Source: Dryas octopetala (lineage: Eukaryota > Streptophyta > Magnoliopsida > Rosales > Rosaceae). Taken from it: a DNA stretch of 64,000 nucleotides. Position numbers and translations under genes: made by a program. This document shows, piece after piece, positions 1 through 13,153 of the stretch. Below the pieces are notes generated by a model, which saw only the letters and a list, made by a program, of their open reading frames with translations, was not told the DNA's origin and made no database searches. Numbering within the stretch: position 1 is the first letter of the stretch; each line of letters begins with the position of its first letter. Location of the stretch: positions 560,501-624,500 of the forward strand of contig OY992833.1 in assembly GCA_963921425.1 (NCBI GenBank). Direction: 5' to 3'.

Positions 1-3000
1 CACCACCAGAACATGTTGAGATTGAAGGTGAATGGATTGATCCATCTGTGAGGGTCAAACATGAAAAATGGACTAAGGCTAATAGGATGATCATGAAGAG
101 ATCAATGTCTGATTCAGTGAGAGGTGCTATTCCTGAATCAGATAAAGCAAAGGCATATCTTGCATTAGTTGAAGAAAAATTCAAAGAATCAGAAAAAGCA
201 GAGATTTCTACACTAATGAGTGTCTTATCCAATGCTAAGTTTAATGGTGATGGGAGTGTCAGGGAACATATTATGGGCCTTATTGAAGCTGGAACAAAAC
301 TGAATGAGTTAGAGGTGACAATGAGTGATGCCTATCTGGTACATTTGGCATTGAATTCACTGCCAAGTGAATATACTCAGTTGAAGAGCTCTTACAATGC
401 ATAGAAGGAGAAATGGAACTTAAATGAGTTGATTGCTCTTTGTGTGATTGAGGAGAAGGAGATTAAGAAGAATAAGGCAGAGAGAGCTGTGAATTTTGTG
501 CAGAATGGTAGGGCATTTGGTCCTAAGAACAACAACAAAAACAAAGGCAAGGCTATAGCTGCAAATCCTTCTAACATTCCTAACCTTCCCAAACGAACCG
601 ACAACCCACAGTCCACCAAACCACTTGGGATGCAATGTTATTTTTACAGGAAATTTGGTCATCTTAAAAGAAACTATAACAGGTACAAGAAGTGGTTAGA
701 CAAACAAAAGGCTAAAGGTAATTTAAATCAAGCTCTAGTATGTTTTGAATCTAATTTAGTTGATGTTGCTAGTGATTTGTGGTGGCTTTACAGTGGTGCT
801 ACCATCCATGTGTCCAATACCTTGCAGTGATTCATAAGCAAGAAGGAGCCAAGCAAGGATGAGGTTGCTGTGTTTGTAGGAAATGGCATGAAGGTTGATG
901 TCAAGTTCATAGGAGTTGTCAGATTGGAGCTGGAATCAGTATTGCTTTTGGATTTAGTTGATGTAGTTTATGTACCTTCTATGAGAAGGAATTTAGTTTC
1001 TATTAGTAGGCTTATTAAATCCAGCTTTAAGTTTATGTTTGATACTTCTGGTTTTTCTATATAACAAGATCAAGTTTTAGTTGGAAATGGATTGCTTTCT
1101 GGTGACATGTTCAGTTTATGTTTAAAACATTCGAATACCATTGTCTGCAATACAACATGTATTAACAGAAATATATCAAAAGAAACCTCATCTAAGCTAT
1201 GGCATAAAAGGTTAGGACACATTGGACTTGATAGAATTCGAAAGCTAATTAAAAGTGAAGCCTTACCAGAATTGGATAATGAAAATTTTGACACTAGCTT
1301 GCATTGAATGCATCAAAGGAAAAATGGTAAATAAGAAAAAGAAAGGCGCCATAAGGAGTGAAAATTTGCTTAAACTAGTGCATACTGATATCTGTGGACC
1401 ATTCCCAAAACCAACACATGATGGTTTCAGGTATTTTATAACTTTCACTAATGATCACTTACGTTTTGGTTATATTTACCTATTATATATATGAAAATCA
1501 AGTACCTTGGAAGCTTTTAAAATTTATAAAGCTGAAGTTGAAAATCAATTGGACTTAAAAATCAAAGTGGTAAGGTCAGACAGAGGGGGCGAATAGTATG
1601 AAAAATATAATAAAGCTGGTAGACATCCTAGCGCCTTTGCAAAGTTTCTGCAACAAAATGGAATTGTGGCTCAATATACAAACCTTGGTACACCTGAACA
1701 AAATGGAGTCTCTGAAAGACGAATTAAATAGGACTTTAACTGAGATGGTTAGGTGTATGACTTGTACCACAAATCTACCTAATTTTTTATGGGGTGAGGT
1801 AGTTAGAACATCAAATTATTTACTCAATAGGGCACCTTCCAAGGCAGTGACTTCAACTCCTTATGAGATATGGTTTAAAAGGAAACCTAGCTTAAATCAT
1901 TTGAGCATATGGGGCTATAAAGCAGAAGCAAGAGTTTACAATCCTACAGAAAAGAAGTTAGACCCTAAGACAGTAAGTTGTTTTTTCGTAGGTTACCCTA
2001 AAAGAACTAAGGCTATAGGTTCTATTGTCCTCAACACACTACTCGATTTGTTGAAACAAGGAGAGTGAAGTTTCTTGAAAATCCTGCTGATACATTTGAT
2101 ACTAATGATTTTATTTTTGATGAAATAGAAGATATATCACAAACAGATCAACAAACTAGAAGTAAAAAAGAGCTTATTGTTCCCACTGATATTGCCAATT
2201 TTGATCCGAAAAGCACTGAAGAACCTATAGAACCTCAACCCTTAGAAACCATACATGACCAACAAGTTGTTACTGACCATTTGTCTGACAATGCAGCTCT
2301 AAACTGAGACCATACCTCAGTTAGGAAATCGACTAGAACTAGAAAACCTACACTGTCTAATGATTATGAAATTTATATGCATGAAGTTGAAAATGGAGAA
2401 CATGGCAATCAAGATGACCCTAACACTTTTAAAGAAGCAATGCTAAGTGAGATTAATGAACAATGGTTGGGAGCCATAAAATCATAAATTGACTCAATGA
2501 AGAAAAATAGTGTATGGGTATTGGTCGATTTACCATTTGGTGTTAAGCCTATAGGGTCTAAGTGGGTGTTTAAAACCAAGAAAGATTCTAAGAGGCAGAT
2601 TGAATGTTATAAGGCAAGACTCGTTGCTAAAGGATTCACTCAACAAGCTAGAGGGAGTGGATTACAATGAAACTTACTCACTAGTTTCAGCAAAGGATTC
2701 CTTTAGGCTAGTTATGGCAATGGTGGCACATTATACTTGTTTCTACATCAGATGGATGTTCAGACAGCATTCTTGAATGGGGATTTATTTGAAGAAGAGG
2801 GAGAGAGAGAGAGAGTTTAGTATGCAAACTGAAGAAATCTATCTATGGTTTAAAACAAGCATCAAGACACTGCTATCTTAAGTTTGCAGAAGTTATAAAG
2901 TCTTATGGTTTTGTTGAGAATTCAGTAGATGAGTGTATCTATGTCAAGGTTAGTGGGAGGCATTTTATGTTTCTCATACTTTATGTTGATGATATCCTCT

Positions 3001-4887
3001 TAGCTAGCACCAACCTAACCTTACTAAATCATACCAAGACCTTTTTGTCCAAAAGTTTTGACATGAAAGATATGGGAGAGGCATCTTATGTACTAGGGAT
3101 TGAGATTTCTCTAGACAGAGAAAAAGGGATTTTGGCCTTATCTCAGAATGGATATATAGAAAGAATACTAAAAAGGTTTAACATGAGCAATTGTATAAGT
3201 ACTGACTTACCTATGGGGAAAGGAGATAAATTAAGTACGAAACAGTGTCCACTTACTAAAAAGGAGAAATATGAGATGCAATCAAGGCCTTATGCTTCTC
3301 TTGTCGGAAGCCTAACATATGCACAAGTCTGCACAAGGCCAGACATTTCTTTTTCAATCTCAGTGCTTGGTAGATTTCAATTGAACCCTGGTCTAGCACA
3401 TTGGGTTGCAGCAAAGAAAGTGATGAGATATCTGCAAAGGACAAAGGACTATAAGATGTGCTATAAAAGAAGCCAAGAGTTAGAAATAGTTGGTTACACA
3501 GACTCTGATTTTGTTGGATGTTTAGATTCAAAGAAGTTAACAAGCAATTATGTATTTTTGTTTGCAGGAGGTGCTATTTCTTGGAAAAGTGTCAAACCGT
3601 CAACTATTGCTACATCTACTATGCATGCTGAGTTTGTGGCATGTTATGAGGCAACTATTCAAGTTGTGTGGTTAAGGAATTTTGTTTCAAGCTTAAGAGT
3701 AATAGCAGATATTGAAAGACCAATTCAGCTGTGGTGTGACAATAGTGCAGTAGTTGACTTCGCCAAGAATAATAAAAGATCATCAGGTACTAAGCATTTA
3801 GAGCTCAAGTTTCACTCGAATTGATCATATTGGAACATACTTGATAGTGGCAGATCCACTTAACAAAGGCTTGCCCAATTCTGTTTTTCATAGGCATGTT
3901 ACCAGTATGGGTTTATTTTCTGGTTTTGATCTGCTAAGTTAGTGGGAGCCTTTGTTATGTTTCATTATTTCCTTGTTTATGTTTTTTAGTTCTAGTCAAT
4001 TTTGGATGATGTTAAAGTTTTGCTTGCAGTAAAGATTGTTAGAAATGTTATGAAGTTTATTCAGTTCAAGAAAGCATGCTGAGTTTTTACCTTTTACTTT
4101 ACTGAATAAAAGTTCGTTAAGAGTTATTTGACTGCATTATAAGTTATATAGGGTTTAGGGTTTAGGGTTTGGTATAAGGCAGGTTCTTTCGAATCTGATA
4201 AGGAAGGATCTGACAAAATGATTTTATATGTTGTGCATTTTCATATGCATTTAAACAACCACTTTATTCAGATACATTAATCATTTTGTTTTCCATTGTC
4301 TTGATGGAGTCTTATGTAGAAATGGTCTGTTACATGTGTAGTTCTTAAAGCTCAGGATAATTTGTTAGTCTAAAAGCTTTTAAAACTCTATGTAATGTGT
4401 TGTTTCTGACAAGAGACATGCATGAATTTTTTATTCAGTAGAACTTTTGTGCACTAAAGGATCATTGCAGTAGTTGCCTTATAGCCTATTCAACCAAGTG
4501 GGAGAATGTTAATTGGGATTGTACTCGACATCATCTTGCTGTGGTTTCATAGTTGGAATAGGATTGCATCTAAGTCAATGATTAGGAGTTCTATTAGAAT
4601 ATTACCTGGAAGCCTATAAGGATTTAAGTGAATTAATTTGGTTTACTAAAAGGCTAAGGGATTCCTATTGTTTATAGGACAACGTATTAGTGTTCTTATT
4701 GGATTTGGCTGTGCTATTGAGTTTAGTTATGGGTTAGACTCTTAGGCAGCCACACACTATATAAGGTCAAAGATTCCCTTGCATTAAGAGCACGCATATA
4801 TCTAGTTACTCCCATTAAGTAAATTGTGCTAACGTCTGCCAGTGCTAGGAAGGTCTCGACTATTGCAGAGAAGGACCTGACTCAACA
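1..4887 (+). mobile_element. Copia-1, partial Ty1-copia retrotransposon
   Basis: An old, broken Ty1-copia element that enters from the left edge, so its 5' LTR and the start of gag lie outside the window. In order on the plus strand one sees gag (48-600), a decayed zinc knuckle near 630-680, the protease region near 780-1060, the integrase GAG-pre and core regions (about 1190-2050), reverse transcriptase (about 2430-3200, with the YVDD box near 2985) and RNase H (about 3480-3900). An unusually long non-coding stretch of about 600 bases follows before a polypurine tract and the 3' LTR. It is broken in many places. It has no visible link to the downstream genes. Confidence 0.9.
4507..4887 (+). 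repeat. Copia-1 3' LTR (end approximate)
   Basis: The start is set by a purine-rich tract (AAGTGGGAGAA) followed by TGTTAATTGGG. A promoter-like CTATATAAGG lies at 4757-4766. The end is taken at ACTCAACA near 4887 because it mirrors the TGTT start, but the 5' copy is outside the window, so the end cannot be checked by comparison. The 4151-4170 stretch just upstream holds three telomere-like GGGTTTA units. Confidence 0.55.
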
Positions 4888-5432
4888 TCTAAGCTATGGA
4901 TGTTGTTGTGGTGAATTCAGGTGAGTGTTTAATTCATATAGCTGTATGGTTAACACAAAAAGGCCTAGAGTTTGGAAAAGTTTATGGTAAATCTGGATAT
5001 GAAGAAATTTAGGAGCTTTTGAAAATTAATTCTTTGAGAAGTTTTACCAAAATTGATATGCACGACGAGCACACATCATTGTTATAGCTAAGAGTGTAGC
5101 GTCAAATTTTATGCAGAGGATGAGTGGAGTAGCAACTTTAACTAAGGTATTTTTGTTTCCTTTTATGTTTTTTGAGGTGTTTAGTTTTATCAAGTATGCT
5201 AGTGTTCTTGGATTTATTGGTTTGGTTTTAGGAGCTTAATTTCTACGGCTTTGGCTGTACATCTCCGGCCACTGAAGTATCTTTACTTATTTTTTTCAGA
5301 AAGTTATGTCATATGTTACCATGTTCTTAAGTATATAGATTGAAATCTCTTTACTCAACATATAGATGGGTAGGTGTTTTAATAACCTGGTAGGTGTTTG
5401 GTACTTTTGTGCTTAGTTAAGGCAACTTGCAG
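4888..5432. other. No gene seen; AT-rich spacer
   Basis: No convincing coding sequence. The stretch may be flanking DNA of Copia-1 or of an older insertion. A short GGTAGGTGTTT direct repeat occurs near 5366-5400. Confidence 0.5.
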
Positions 5433-5610
5433 CACCACAACAATAATATAAATAGACAACGGTTCATAGTTTTATTGTTATCTTAATTTATTATATAACA
5501 ATTTTTTTTAAACTATAATATAATGGTATATTATCCAATGGTATTTGGTCGGATGATTTTTCCTAAATTATTAAAGACAATAGTATTAGGCAAAACCATT
5601 GTGTTGGACA
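5433..5610. repeat. Left subterminal repeats of CACTA-C
   Basis: Copies of the acaacggtt / ccattgtgtt motif at about 5453-5465, 5532-5548 and 5592-5606. They match in sense and antisense the dense array at 39400-40080. Such short repeats bind the element's DNA-binding protein in known CACTA elements. Confidence 0.45.
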
Positions 5611-5993
5611 AGTTACGTACACAAAAATAAAAAATTTTGCGAGTCTTTGTATTTGACAAAGCGCATGACCGCGTTAAGTCTTTTTGGGTCAAAGCCCTCT
5701 GACTTCACCCACATTCACACACTGAGGCCACAACACTCATACTTCTCCGATCTCCATCTCCATCCTCACAACACTAAGACTTCACCATCACGCATCTCCA
5801 TCTCCATCTCCATCTCCATCTCCATCTCCATCTCTATCTCCATCTCTGTCCTCATCCTGCGTCTCCCGACGTCATCCCTCGCTCTTAGTCCTCATCATCT
5901 CCGCCCATTCCTCATTGCTCATCTCTACCCTAATATCAGCACATATCGATTGAAGATCGAGATATACACAAATCGCCCATCTCTGCACTCCTG
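5611..5993 (+). other. Pyrimidine-rich leader-like DNA with CATCTC microsatellite
   Basis: A CT-rich stretch with a CATCTC hexamer run at about 5792-5848. It has an open frame with runs of Ser-Ile, but that comes from the repeat and is not taken as a protein. The sequence resumes after Copia-2 at 10753 with the same kind of text (cacgcatctctgcactc), so Copia-2 interrupts it. It resembles a 5' leader or promoter of a captured gene. Confidence 0.4.
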
Positions 5994-6291
5994 TGTTGGA
6001 GAATTTTTAGGCTAAAGAAAAAAATATCTGATTGTTAAACAAAAGTCTTGACTAAAAGATTTCAACTTGATTTAATTAAATAAATGAAAGTTTACAACTT
6101 AAATAGAAAAACAAAGCTACTGCACTTTGCAGATTTTGTGGAACCACATCTCACGTTCACAATCATGAAAGAACAGACTAACCATGACTCCTACAAACTA
6201 GGGATTCTCCTATAGACTAGGTAATACCAACCCACTAACTATAGGCAACCATGTTTATTAAAAATAAACAACTTTAACATAAATCTTAACA
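5994..6291 (-). repeat. Copia-2 3' LTR
   Basis: 298 bp, bounded by TGTTGGAGAA and TTAACA on the plus strand; it aligns along its whole length with 10456-10752. Confidence 0.92.
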
Positions 6292-9200
6292 CATTCCCTT
6301 AAATTGATTTATGCAGAAAAATAGTTTAGGGATGAACATCATTTTCAGTCCTTGGCGTGTGCCCTCCTTTGAACAACATTTTGTGAGGAACAAACTCTAA
6401 GCATATCTCGGAGCTTCTCGAATACTGGTTGTTTGAGAGGTTTCATCATGATATCAGCAACTTGATTTTCACTTCTACAGAACTTCAATTCAATCACACT
6501 ATTTTTGCATAGATCACGCAAGAAATAATATCTAACATCAATATGTTTGCTCCTCCCATGCATAACAAGATTCTTTGAAAGCTTAATGGCAGAAACATTG
6601 TCACAATAAATTGTTGTTGGACTTTACTGCTGATGACCAAGAACTTCAAGCATCCTTCTCAGCCAAATAGCTTGACAGGAACACGAAGTAGCTGCAACAA
6701 ACTCAGCTTCAGTAGTGGATAATGTCACAATTTCCTGCTACTTTGATAACCACAAAATAGCACCAGAACTCATCAAAAACACATTACCAGAAGTGCTTTT
6801 ACGATCATCAATGTCACTTGCATAATCACAGTCAGTAAAACATAAGAAACTTGGCTTTCTTCCTTTTTTATAAAGGATCCCAAAATTAGTTGTGCCCTTC
6901 AAATAACGAAAAATTCTCTTTGCTGCCCTGAGATGTATCTCAGTTGGATTTTCCATATATCGACTTATAAAACTAACAACATGCATGATGTCAGGCCTTA
7001 TTGAAGCCAGATACATTAGACTTTTCAACTATTTGCTTGAAATGAGTGCTGTCAACTCTCTCGCTATCAGGATCTTGACTCAGCTTCAATCCTGTTCCAA
7101 CTGAATTGCAATTGATCATCTGAAACCTTTTCAAAACATCCTGGACATATTTTCTTTGACAAACAAAATTTCCAGCTTCTAATTGTACTACTTCTATGCC
7201 AAGAAAGTAGTGCATTAATCCCAAATCTGTCATTTCAAACTCAGCCATCATAGATTTTTTTAAAACATCTCAAACATATCCTCACCACTCCTTGTGTAGA
7301 TCAGATCATCAACATATAAGCATACAATAAGCATTTTACCTTCCCTTCCAACCTTAACATACAATGTATGCTCATACGGACATTTTTCAAAACCTTGTTT
7401 AGCAAAATAAGCATCTACACGGCTGTACCAAGCTCGTGGTGCTTGTTTCAACCCAGATAGTGCTTTCTTCAATCTATAAACTTTTTCCTTATTACCTTGC
7501 TGCACATAATTTGTGGGCTAATCTATGTACACTTGTTCTTACAGTTCACCATGTAAGAAAGCATATTTTTCATCTAATTTAAAAATAGGCCAAGAGTTTT
7601 GAGCAGCGAAAAAGATTACCAGTCGAATAGTATCTTGTCTTGCAACTAGAGCAAACACTTCCTTGTAATCAATACCACACTTGTGCTTGTATCCCTTTGA
7701 CACCAAACGAGCCTTGTGCTTGTCTATCTCACCTTTCTCATTCAACTTTGTTTTAAAAACCCATTTCATGCAAATTGTTTTATGTCCTTTGGGCAAGTTA
7801 GTCAACTCCCATGTGTCATTTTTCTCAATGGATTTAATCTCAACATCCATTGCCTTTTGCCATTTGGCATCTTTGATAGCTTCCTCAAATGTGATAGGAT
7901 CACAATCTGCAAACAATGCAAAGTGAGCAGTAGTATCATCATCAGAGAGTTCATCTCCTCTTACATAGTCAAACATCCAAGCTGGTCTTTTTCTTGGACG
8001 TTGGTTTTCTGGTGGCTGCTCATTTGCTGGTGCAACTCTAGAAGAACTTGGCGGGATTTCATCATGGGATTGCTGTTGCAGATTAGTCCCATTGTCTGCT
8101 TCATCAAAATCAACTAGAATCTGCTGATGTCCTGAATCATTTTCAGTCCAATCCCACATTCTTTCCTCAGCAAACACCACATCACGACTAGTAATTATCT
8201 TTCAGTAATTGGGTTGAACAATTTGTATGCGTTGGAGTGTTCACTCACTCCAAGAAAGACGCACTTCTCACCCTTGTCATCAAGATTTTTCCTCTTCTCA
8301 TCTGGAATGTGTGCATATGCTATGCACCCAAACAGCTTAAAGTGATCTATTGCTGGTTTCCTTCCACTCCAGGCTTCCTTGGGCTTCATGCTTTTGACAG
8401 AAAAAGTAGGACTTCTGTTCAAAACATGAATGAACCACAACACTGCCTCAGGTCAAAACTTCTTTGGAATTTTCCCTTTGACTAGTAAGCTTCTAATCAT
8501 GTTAAGGATGGTTCTATTCTTCCTCTCTAATACACCGTTTTGCTGAGGTGTATATGTATGCAGCTGTGAATTGCCTTCTAATGCCTTGCTTATTACAAAA
8601 GACTTCAAACTCCTTTGAGCAATATTCTCCACTACGATCAGTTCGAAGAGTCTTAATGGTTCTTCCAGTTTCATTCTCAACAAGGGCTTTGAAGCTTTTA
8701 AATGTATTAAAAGCCTCTGATTTTTCCTACAAAAAATACACCCATGCTTTCTGGTTAAAATCATTGATAAAATAAAAAAAATATTTCTTTTTACCATTTG
8801 ATATTTGATTGATAGGACCACAGATGTTTGAATGCACTAACTCCAGCAGGTTATAAGCTCTCCAAGTCTTTCCTTTTGGGAATGGATCACAGTATTGTTT
8901 GCTAACAACAGAACTTTCACAAACTTTGGATGGATGAGTGATCATGGGGAGGCCTGTCACTATTTTTTTTTTTATGATGAAGTATTCTTAGGCTATTAAA
9001 ATTCAAGTGCCCATAACGGTAATGCCAAAGCCAAGATAAATCGTTCTTCTTAGCCACCAAGCAAGCTTGTACAGTCTTGATTTTCAATGGAAACAATTTG
9101 TTGGACAACATCTGAATCACAACAATTGCACCTCTTGCTAGATCATAGATCTCACATGCATCTTTATGAATTGTTATAATATAATCCTTTTTCTTGTAAT

Positions 9201-10455
9201 TGACCAGCACTCAATAAATTAGTCTTTAAATTAGGGACATAAAAGACATTTGAGATTGTTTCTACAAAATCATTCTTAGTTCCAATCTGAATATCACCAT
9301 TTCCCATCACATTCACAGTAAAACAATCACCAAAACTCACAGTAGTATGAAAGTCTTCATTTAAAAAGGAGAAAGAAGACTTACTACCACTCATATGATT
9401 GTTGCAGCAGTGTCAACATACCAAACATCTGACTCAAGCTCCTCCTTGACATGAAAGGCCATCAAGAGTGTCTCTTCTTCCCTTTTCTCAACAAAGTTTG
9501 ACTTCTCTCCCTTTTCTTTGTCTTTTGGAATCTTTGTATAGCATTCATTGTGATAATGCTCATAATTGCCACACCTGTAGCACTCAATCTTGGACTTGTC
9601 AACGTGTTCTTTTCCTCTACTCTGGGAGTGATCATCATCATCTCTCTTGTAATTCCAATGTTGTCTGCTTCCATCTCTATTTTCTTGACCACCTTTTCCT
9701 CTTCCTCTACCTCTACTTCAACCTCTTCCTCTTGAACATGAGGATTCAGCAAAGGTAGAAGCTTTCAAAGTCTACTCTTCTGAGGTGCCCCAATTCAGCT
9801 TATGTTCATGGACCAGTAAGGAGCTTTGCAGCTCATCAATTGACATCTCATCAGTATTGTTTGACTCCTCAATAGTGCAAACAATATAATCAAACTTTGG
9901 AGCCATAGATCTCAGGATTTTCTCAACTATGGCACCATCGTCAATTTTGTCACCATGGATTCGCATTTTGTTTGCAATCCCCATTACTCATCCGAAATAC
10001 GTACTCAGTGACAGATTCTCCACTTTTCATTTGAAGAGTCTCAAAATCTTTCCTTAAAGCCTGAAGCTGTGCACACTTCACTCTTGCGGATCCTTTGTAT
10101 TTCTTCTTCATGGAGTCCCAAATATGATTGGATGTGTCCTTTTGGAGAATGGTTTCCAAAATTGCACGATCAATTGCCTGGAATAGATAGTTTTTCACCT
10201 TTAAATCATTTAGCCTTAGATCATCAAGCTTCCGTTGTTGTTGCGATGACACAACAACTCCTTTTTCCGATACATCAAATCTCGTTTCCATAAGATCCCA
10301 ATACTCTTTGGACCTTAGGAAATTCTCCATCTACAGGCTCCAGTGATCATAATGACCATCAAAGCGAGGTATGGCTGGCTGAACAAAGCTCTCTGCTAGT
10401 TTGTCAGATGCCATGGGTGCTTGCTACTATAAGGAATGGAGGCTCTTATACCAAC

Positions 10456-10752
10456 TGTTGGAGAATTTGAAGCCTAAAGAAAAAATATCTGATCGTTGAA
10501 CAAAAGTCTTGACTAAAAGACTTCAACTTGATTTAATTAAATAAATGAAAGTTTACAACTTAAATAGAAAAAAAAAGCTTCTGCACTTTGCAGATTTTGT
10601 GGAACCACATCCCACGTTCACAATCATGAAAGAACAGACTAACCATGACTCCTACAAACTAGGGATTCTCCTATAGACTAGGTAATACCAACCCACTAAC
10701 TTTAGGCAACCACGTTTATTAAAAATAAACAACTTTAACATAAAGTTTAACA
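10456..10752 (-). repeat. Copia-2 5' LTR
   Basis: 297 bp, the partner of 5994-6291. On the minus strand it is followed directly by the tRNA-Met-type primer-binding site (10442-10455). Confidence 0.92.
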
Positions 10753-11578
10753 TCTTGTTCATCATCTTCACGCATCTCTGCACTCTCGTTCAGGTGTATC
10801 TTCTCCCCTTCTCAAAGCCTTAGCTGTGATTTCACAGCCCCATGAGCTTTTCTCTGGCCATCTTCCTCAGCTGCGTACTCCACTGACTCATCACCCCAAT
10901 TTAAAACCCATTTATTGATGATTAATCGCGAATTTCCTAGCAGAGAAGTCTGAAATCTTTCAAAATTCATAGAGTTCATAGTCGATCCTGGAGCACATCA
11001 TTCTAGGTAAATTCTGTGGATTTTTAGTTGTTAGGATTTTTCTTATCATAAGTTTTTCCAGGGAAGTTGTGGTATATATTTTCTAACCATGCTACAGATC
11101 TAGGAATAGATCTAGGTATCTAGGGTTCTAAAAAGGTGGACATACACTGCAAATTGTTTTTGGGGGCAGTGGGGGAAGGGGTGGTTGGTTTGTATGAATC
11201 TTTTAATTTATGGGTGCTTAATTTTAAATATGTTATTTTCATGACTAGGGTGATGCTAGCTCCTCTGAATCTACAAGGGATTGTATCCTGCTTGCTTAGA
11301 GGAGTCTTGGGATGTATTTTTGTTAAATATTTGTGGGTTTTATGGTCGATGAATTCTTTACCAAGTTAAACTAAATGTAGGCAAACAGAGGGCTTGGTCT
11401 CACTGCACATATTATCGACCAATTGTATGGTTGTGAACATCATATCTTTCAGACCCTTGGTTCCTTTCTGTCATTAGATTATAGAACGTGAGGCGATTAT
11501 AGAACGTGGAGGCTTTACCTTTGTTTTGTTGGTTGTAGGGGAGCAAATAAATGCTACAATATGACATTTTGTGAATAG
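10753..11578 (+). other. Leader- or intron-like DNA before the SIA1-like exon
   Basis: CT-rich DNA that continues the text interrupted by Copia-2, then an AT-rich stretch. A plausible donor site (TCTAG then GTAAATTCTG) lies near 11005-11015 on the plus strand, so this may be a non-coding first exon and an intron of the captured sialyltransferase-like fragment. No coding sequence can be supported. Confidence 0.3.
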
Positions 11579-12923
11579 CACCTTAATTTGATAGTACCAG
11601 CAAAGCCATCTTTTCATCCTCGGCAATTCCGTACTTGTGCAGTTGTTGGAAATTCAGGAGATATTTTGAAGACAGAGTTTGGAAAGGAAATTGATAGCCA
11701 TGATGCTGTTATAAGGGACAATGAGACTCTTGTTGGTAAACTGTTACTTTTAGGCTTATTCGCGCTAATGCCTTTAGAAAGTAACTTCGATTTTGACTTT
11801 GCCCCCTACTACTTTATTCCTCCCACTTTACCCCTCGAACTTTATAAAATATCATATTTCATCAAATCTATTACTTGCTCCGTCAAAAAAATTAATGTGG
11901 TGCTTATGTGGATGAACATTTGGTCTATAAATGCCATGTGTAAAACAAAATTAAAATTTAATTAAAAACTAAAAAAACTGAAAGAAATTTAAAAAACAAA
12001 GAAAAAACACCAAAACTCTCCCACCCACGACCTTCTCTCCCACTTTTTCCCAAACCCAACAGCCCACATCTCCCACCATGGCAGAGCACCTCCACTGTTC
12101 TTCACCCCACCCTAGCTCCCACACAACGACAAATAAAAAAGGCTTTTATTTTCAGATCGATCTAGAAAAACTCAAAGAAGAGAGAGAGAGATGGATGGAG
12201 TGGTCGCTGGAGGAGGGGAGGGCGGTGGCTGGGTTTGTTGTGAGTAAGCAGGTCATGGACTTACGAGAGTCGACTGGTTTTGCTCATTGAAGGCTACAGT
12301 TGATTTGCTCTGCTGGTGTGTGGTGGCTTGATTGGAGGGGGAGGGGGGAGTGAGAGAGAGAGGAAAAAAGGCTTGTCGGTCGGCGAGGATGGTCGGGCTG
12401 GCTAGTGGGAAAGGTGAGGATAGTGGTTGATGAAGGTTTGCTTGGTTTGTATGGTGGGTATTGTGGATCTGGGCAGACACGACAGAGAAAGAGAAATAAT
12501 GAGGGGAAGAGAAAGAAAGAGAAGAAGACAGGGGAAGAGATAGAGATAGAGAGAGTCACGTAGGCATCTTAAATAATATTAAAAGGCTCATTCATGCCAT
12601 TTAGGCAGCCACGTAGGTCTTTTTGACGAAGTAAGTAATGACTTGACGAAATATGATATTTTGTAAACTTTAGGAGTAAAGTAAGAGGAATGAAGTTTCA
12701 AGGGGCAAAGTGAAAATCGAAGTTACTTTCAGGGGCATTGACGCAAATAAACCTTACTTTTAATTCTAGCTTCCTTTGATAAGCAATAGATTGAGTAATA
12801 TGCAGTTATTTAGTTAATAAAAATGCTCACTTAGTCTTTCATATATGTAGAAATATATATGCCAAGTTCGTTGGTCTGAAGTGGGATTTTCGCCTTGTTG
12901 TAAGGGGTGCTGCTCGTGACATG
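11579..12923 (+). pseudogene. SIA1: SIA1/MGP2-type sialyltransferase-like fragment (GT29)
   Basis: Two exons of a plant GT29 sialyltransferase-like protein, a Golgi type II membrane enzyme family; Arabidopsis SIA1/MGP2 is needed for pollen tube growth. Exon one (about 11579-11735) encodes [20 protein letters not shown] and [13 protein letters not shown], the family's sialylmotif L. It ends at a GT donor. Exon two (about 12851-12923) encodes YAKFVGLKWDFRLVVRGAAR, the next part of the same protein. A MULE (11753-12753) sits in the intron. The N-terminal anchor, the rest of sialylmotif L and sialylmotif S are missing. The frame after exon one does not match exon two with the obvious acceptor (off by two bases in an AT run near 12851-12861). 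A dead fragment, probably transposon-carried, is more likely than a gene. Confidence 0.8.
11753..12753. mobile_element. MULE, non-autonomous, with long inverted repeats
   Basis: 1001 bp flanked by an exact 9-bp target duplication TTACTTTTA (11744-11752 and 12754-12762). The ends are inverted copies beginning GGCTTATT / GGTTTATT and stay alignable for well over 100 bp (for example AAGTAACTTCGATTTT on both sides). The 9-bp duplication and long terminal inverted repeats are Mutator-like. The middle (about 12060-12540) is pyrimidine-rich on one strand and has small open frames (12078-12290 plus) with no recognised product; it could be captured DNA. It lies in the intron of the SIA1-like fragment. 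The same family recurs at 44483-45326. Confidence 0.85.
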
Positions 12924-13153
12924 AGGTTATTATTCATTATTCTTGGGGCAGGCCAGGTTAATTTTGTTATGTTTTCTGAAGAAATATGCATCATGCTGGA
13001 TTTTCATCACGGAGAAAACCTAAAAATGCAGGTGCTCCACCTGAGAAGGCAGCAATTATGCAGATATATGGATACAAATATGCATCAGGTTGTAAAATTA
13101 ATTCAGCATGTTCGAAAAAAATTTCCATCTTGTGCTTCCATTGGTATGTGCCT
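12924..13153 (+). other. Unidentified open stretch next to the SIA1-like fragment
   Basis: The open frame continues to about 13169 with NMHQVVKLIQHVRKKFPSCA near 13070-13130, which looks protein-like but was not recognised. A possible donor (CCATTG then GTATGTG) lies at 13138-13148. It does not match the known continuation of SIA1-type proteins, so the SIA1 fragment seems to be joined to other DNA near 12924. It may be part of another captured exon. Confidence 0.3.

Larger units (their letters stand above)
5994..10752 (-). mobile_element. Copia-2, Ty1-copia retrotransposon, full length in layout
   Basis: Minus-strand Ty1-copia element with both LTRs. Read from right to left it has the 5' LTR (10456-10752), a primer-binding site like TGGTATAAGAGCC next to it (initiator Met tRNA type), gag (about 10330-9460, with a polyglutamate-rich tail), protease (about 9400-9160), integrase (about 9200-8200), reverse transcriptase (about 8180-6990) and RNase H (about 7030-6345). 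A purine tract (aagggaatg) then leads into the 3' LTR (5994-6291). The flanks TCCTG and TCTTG look like a target duplication with one change. The frames are broken in several places. The LTRs differ at about 13 of 297 aligned bases, which suggests an age of one to a few million years at usual plant rates. Confidence 0.93.

Noticed and set aside
4151-4170. Telomere-like GGGTTTA repeats (also cctaaacc near 46606)
   Set aside because: Only about three units; such short runs are common in plant intergenic DNA and do not mark a telomere.
5599-6015. 138-codon open frame with Ser-Ile repeats
   Set aside because: Produced by a CATCTC microsatellite and it runs into the Copia-2 LTR; no protein signature.
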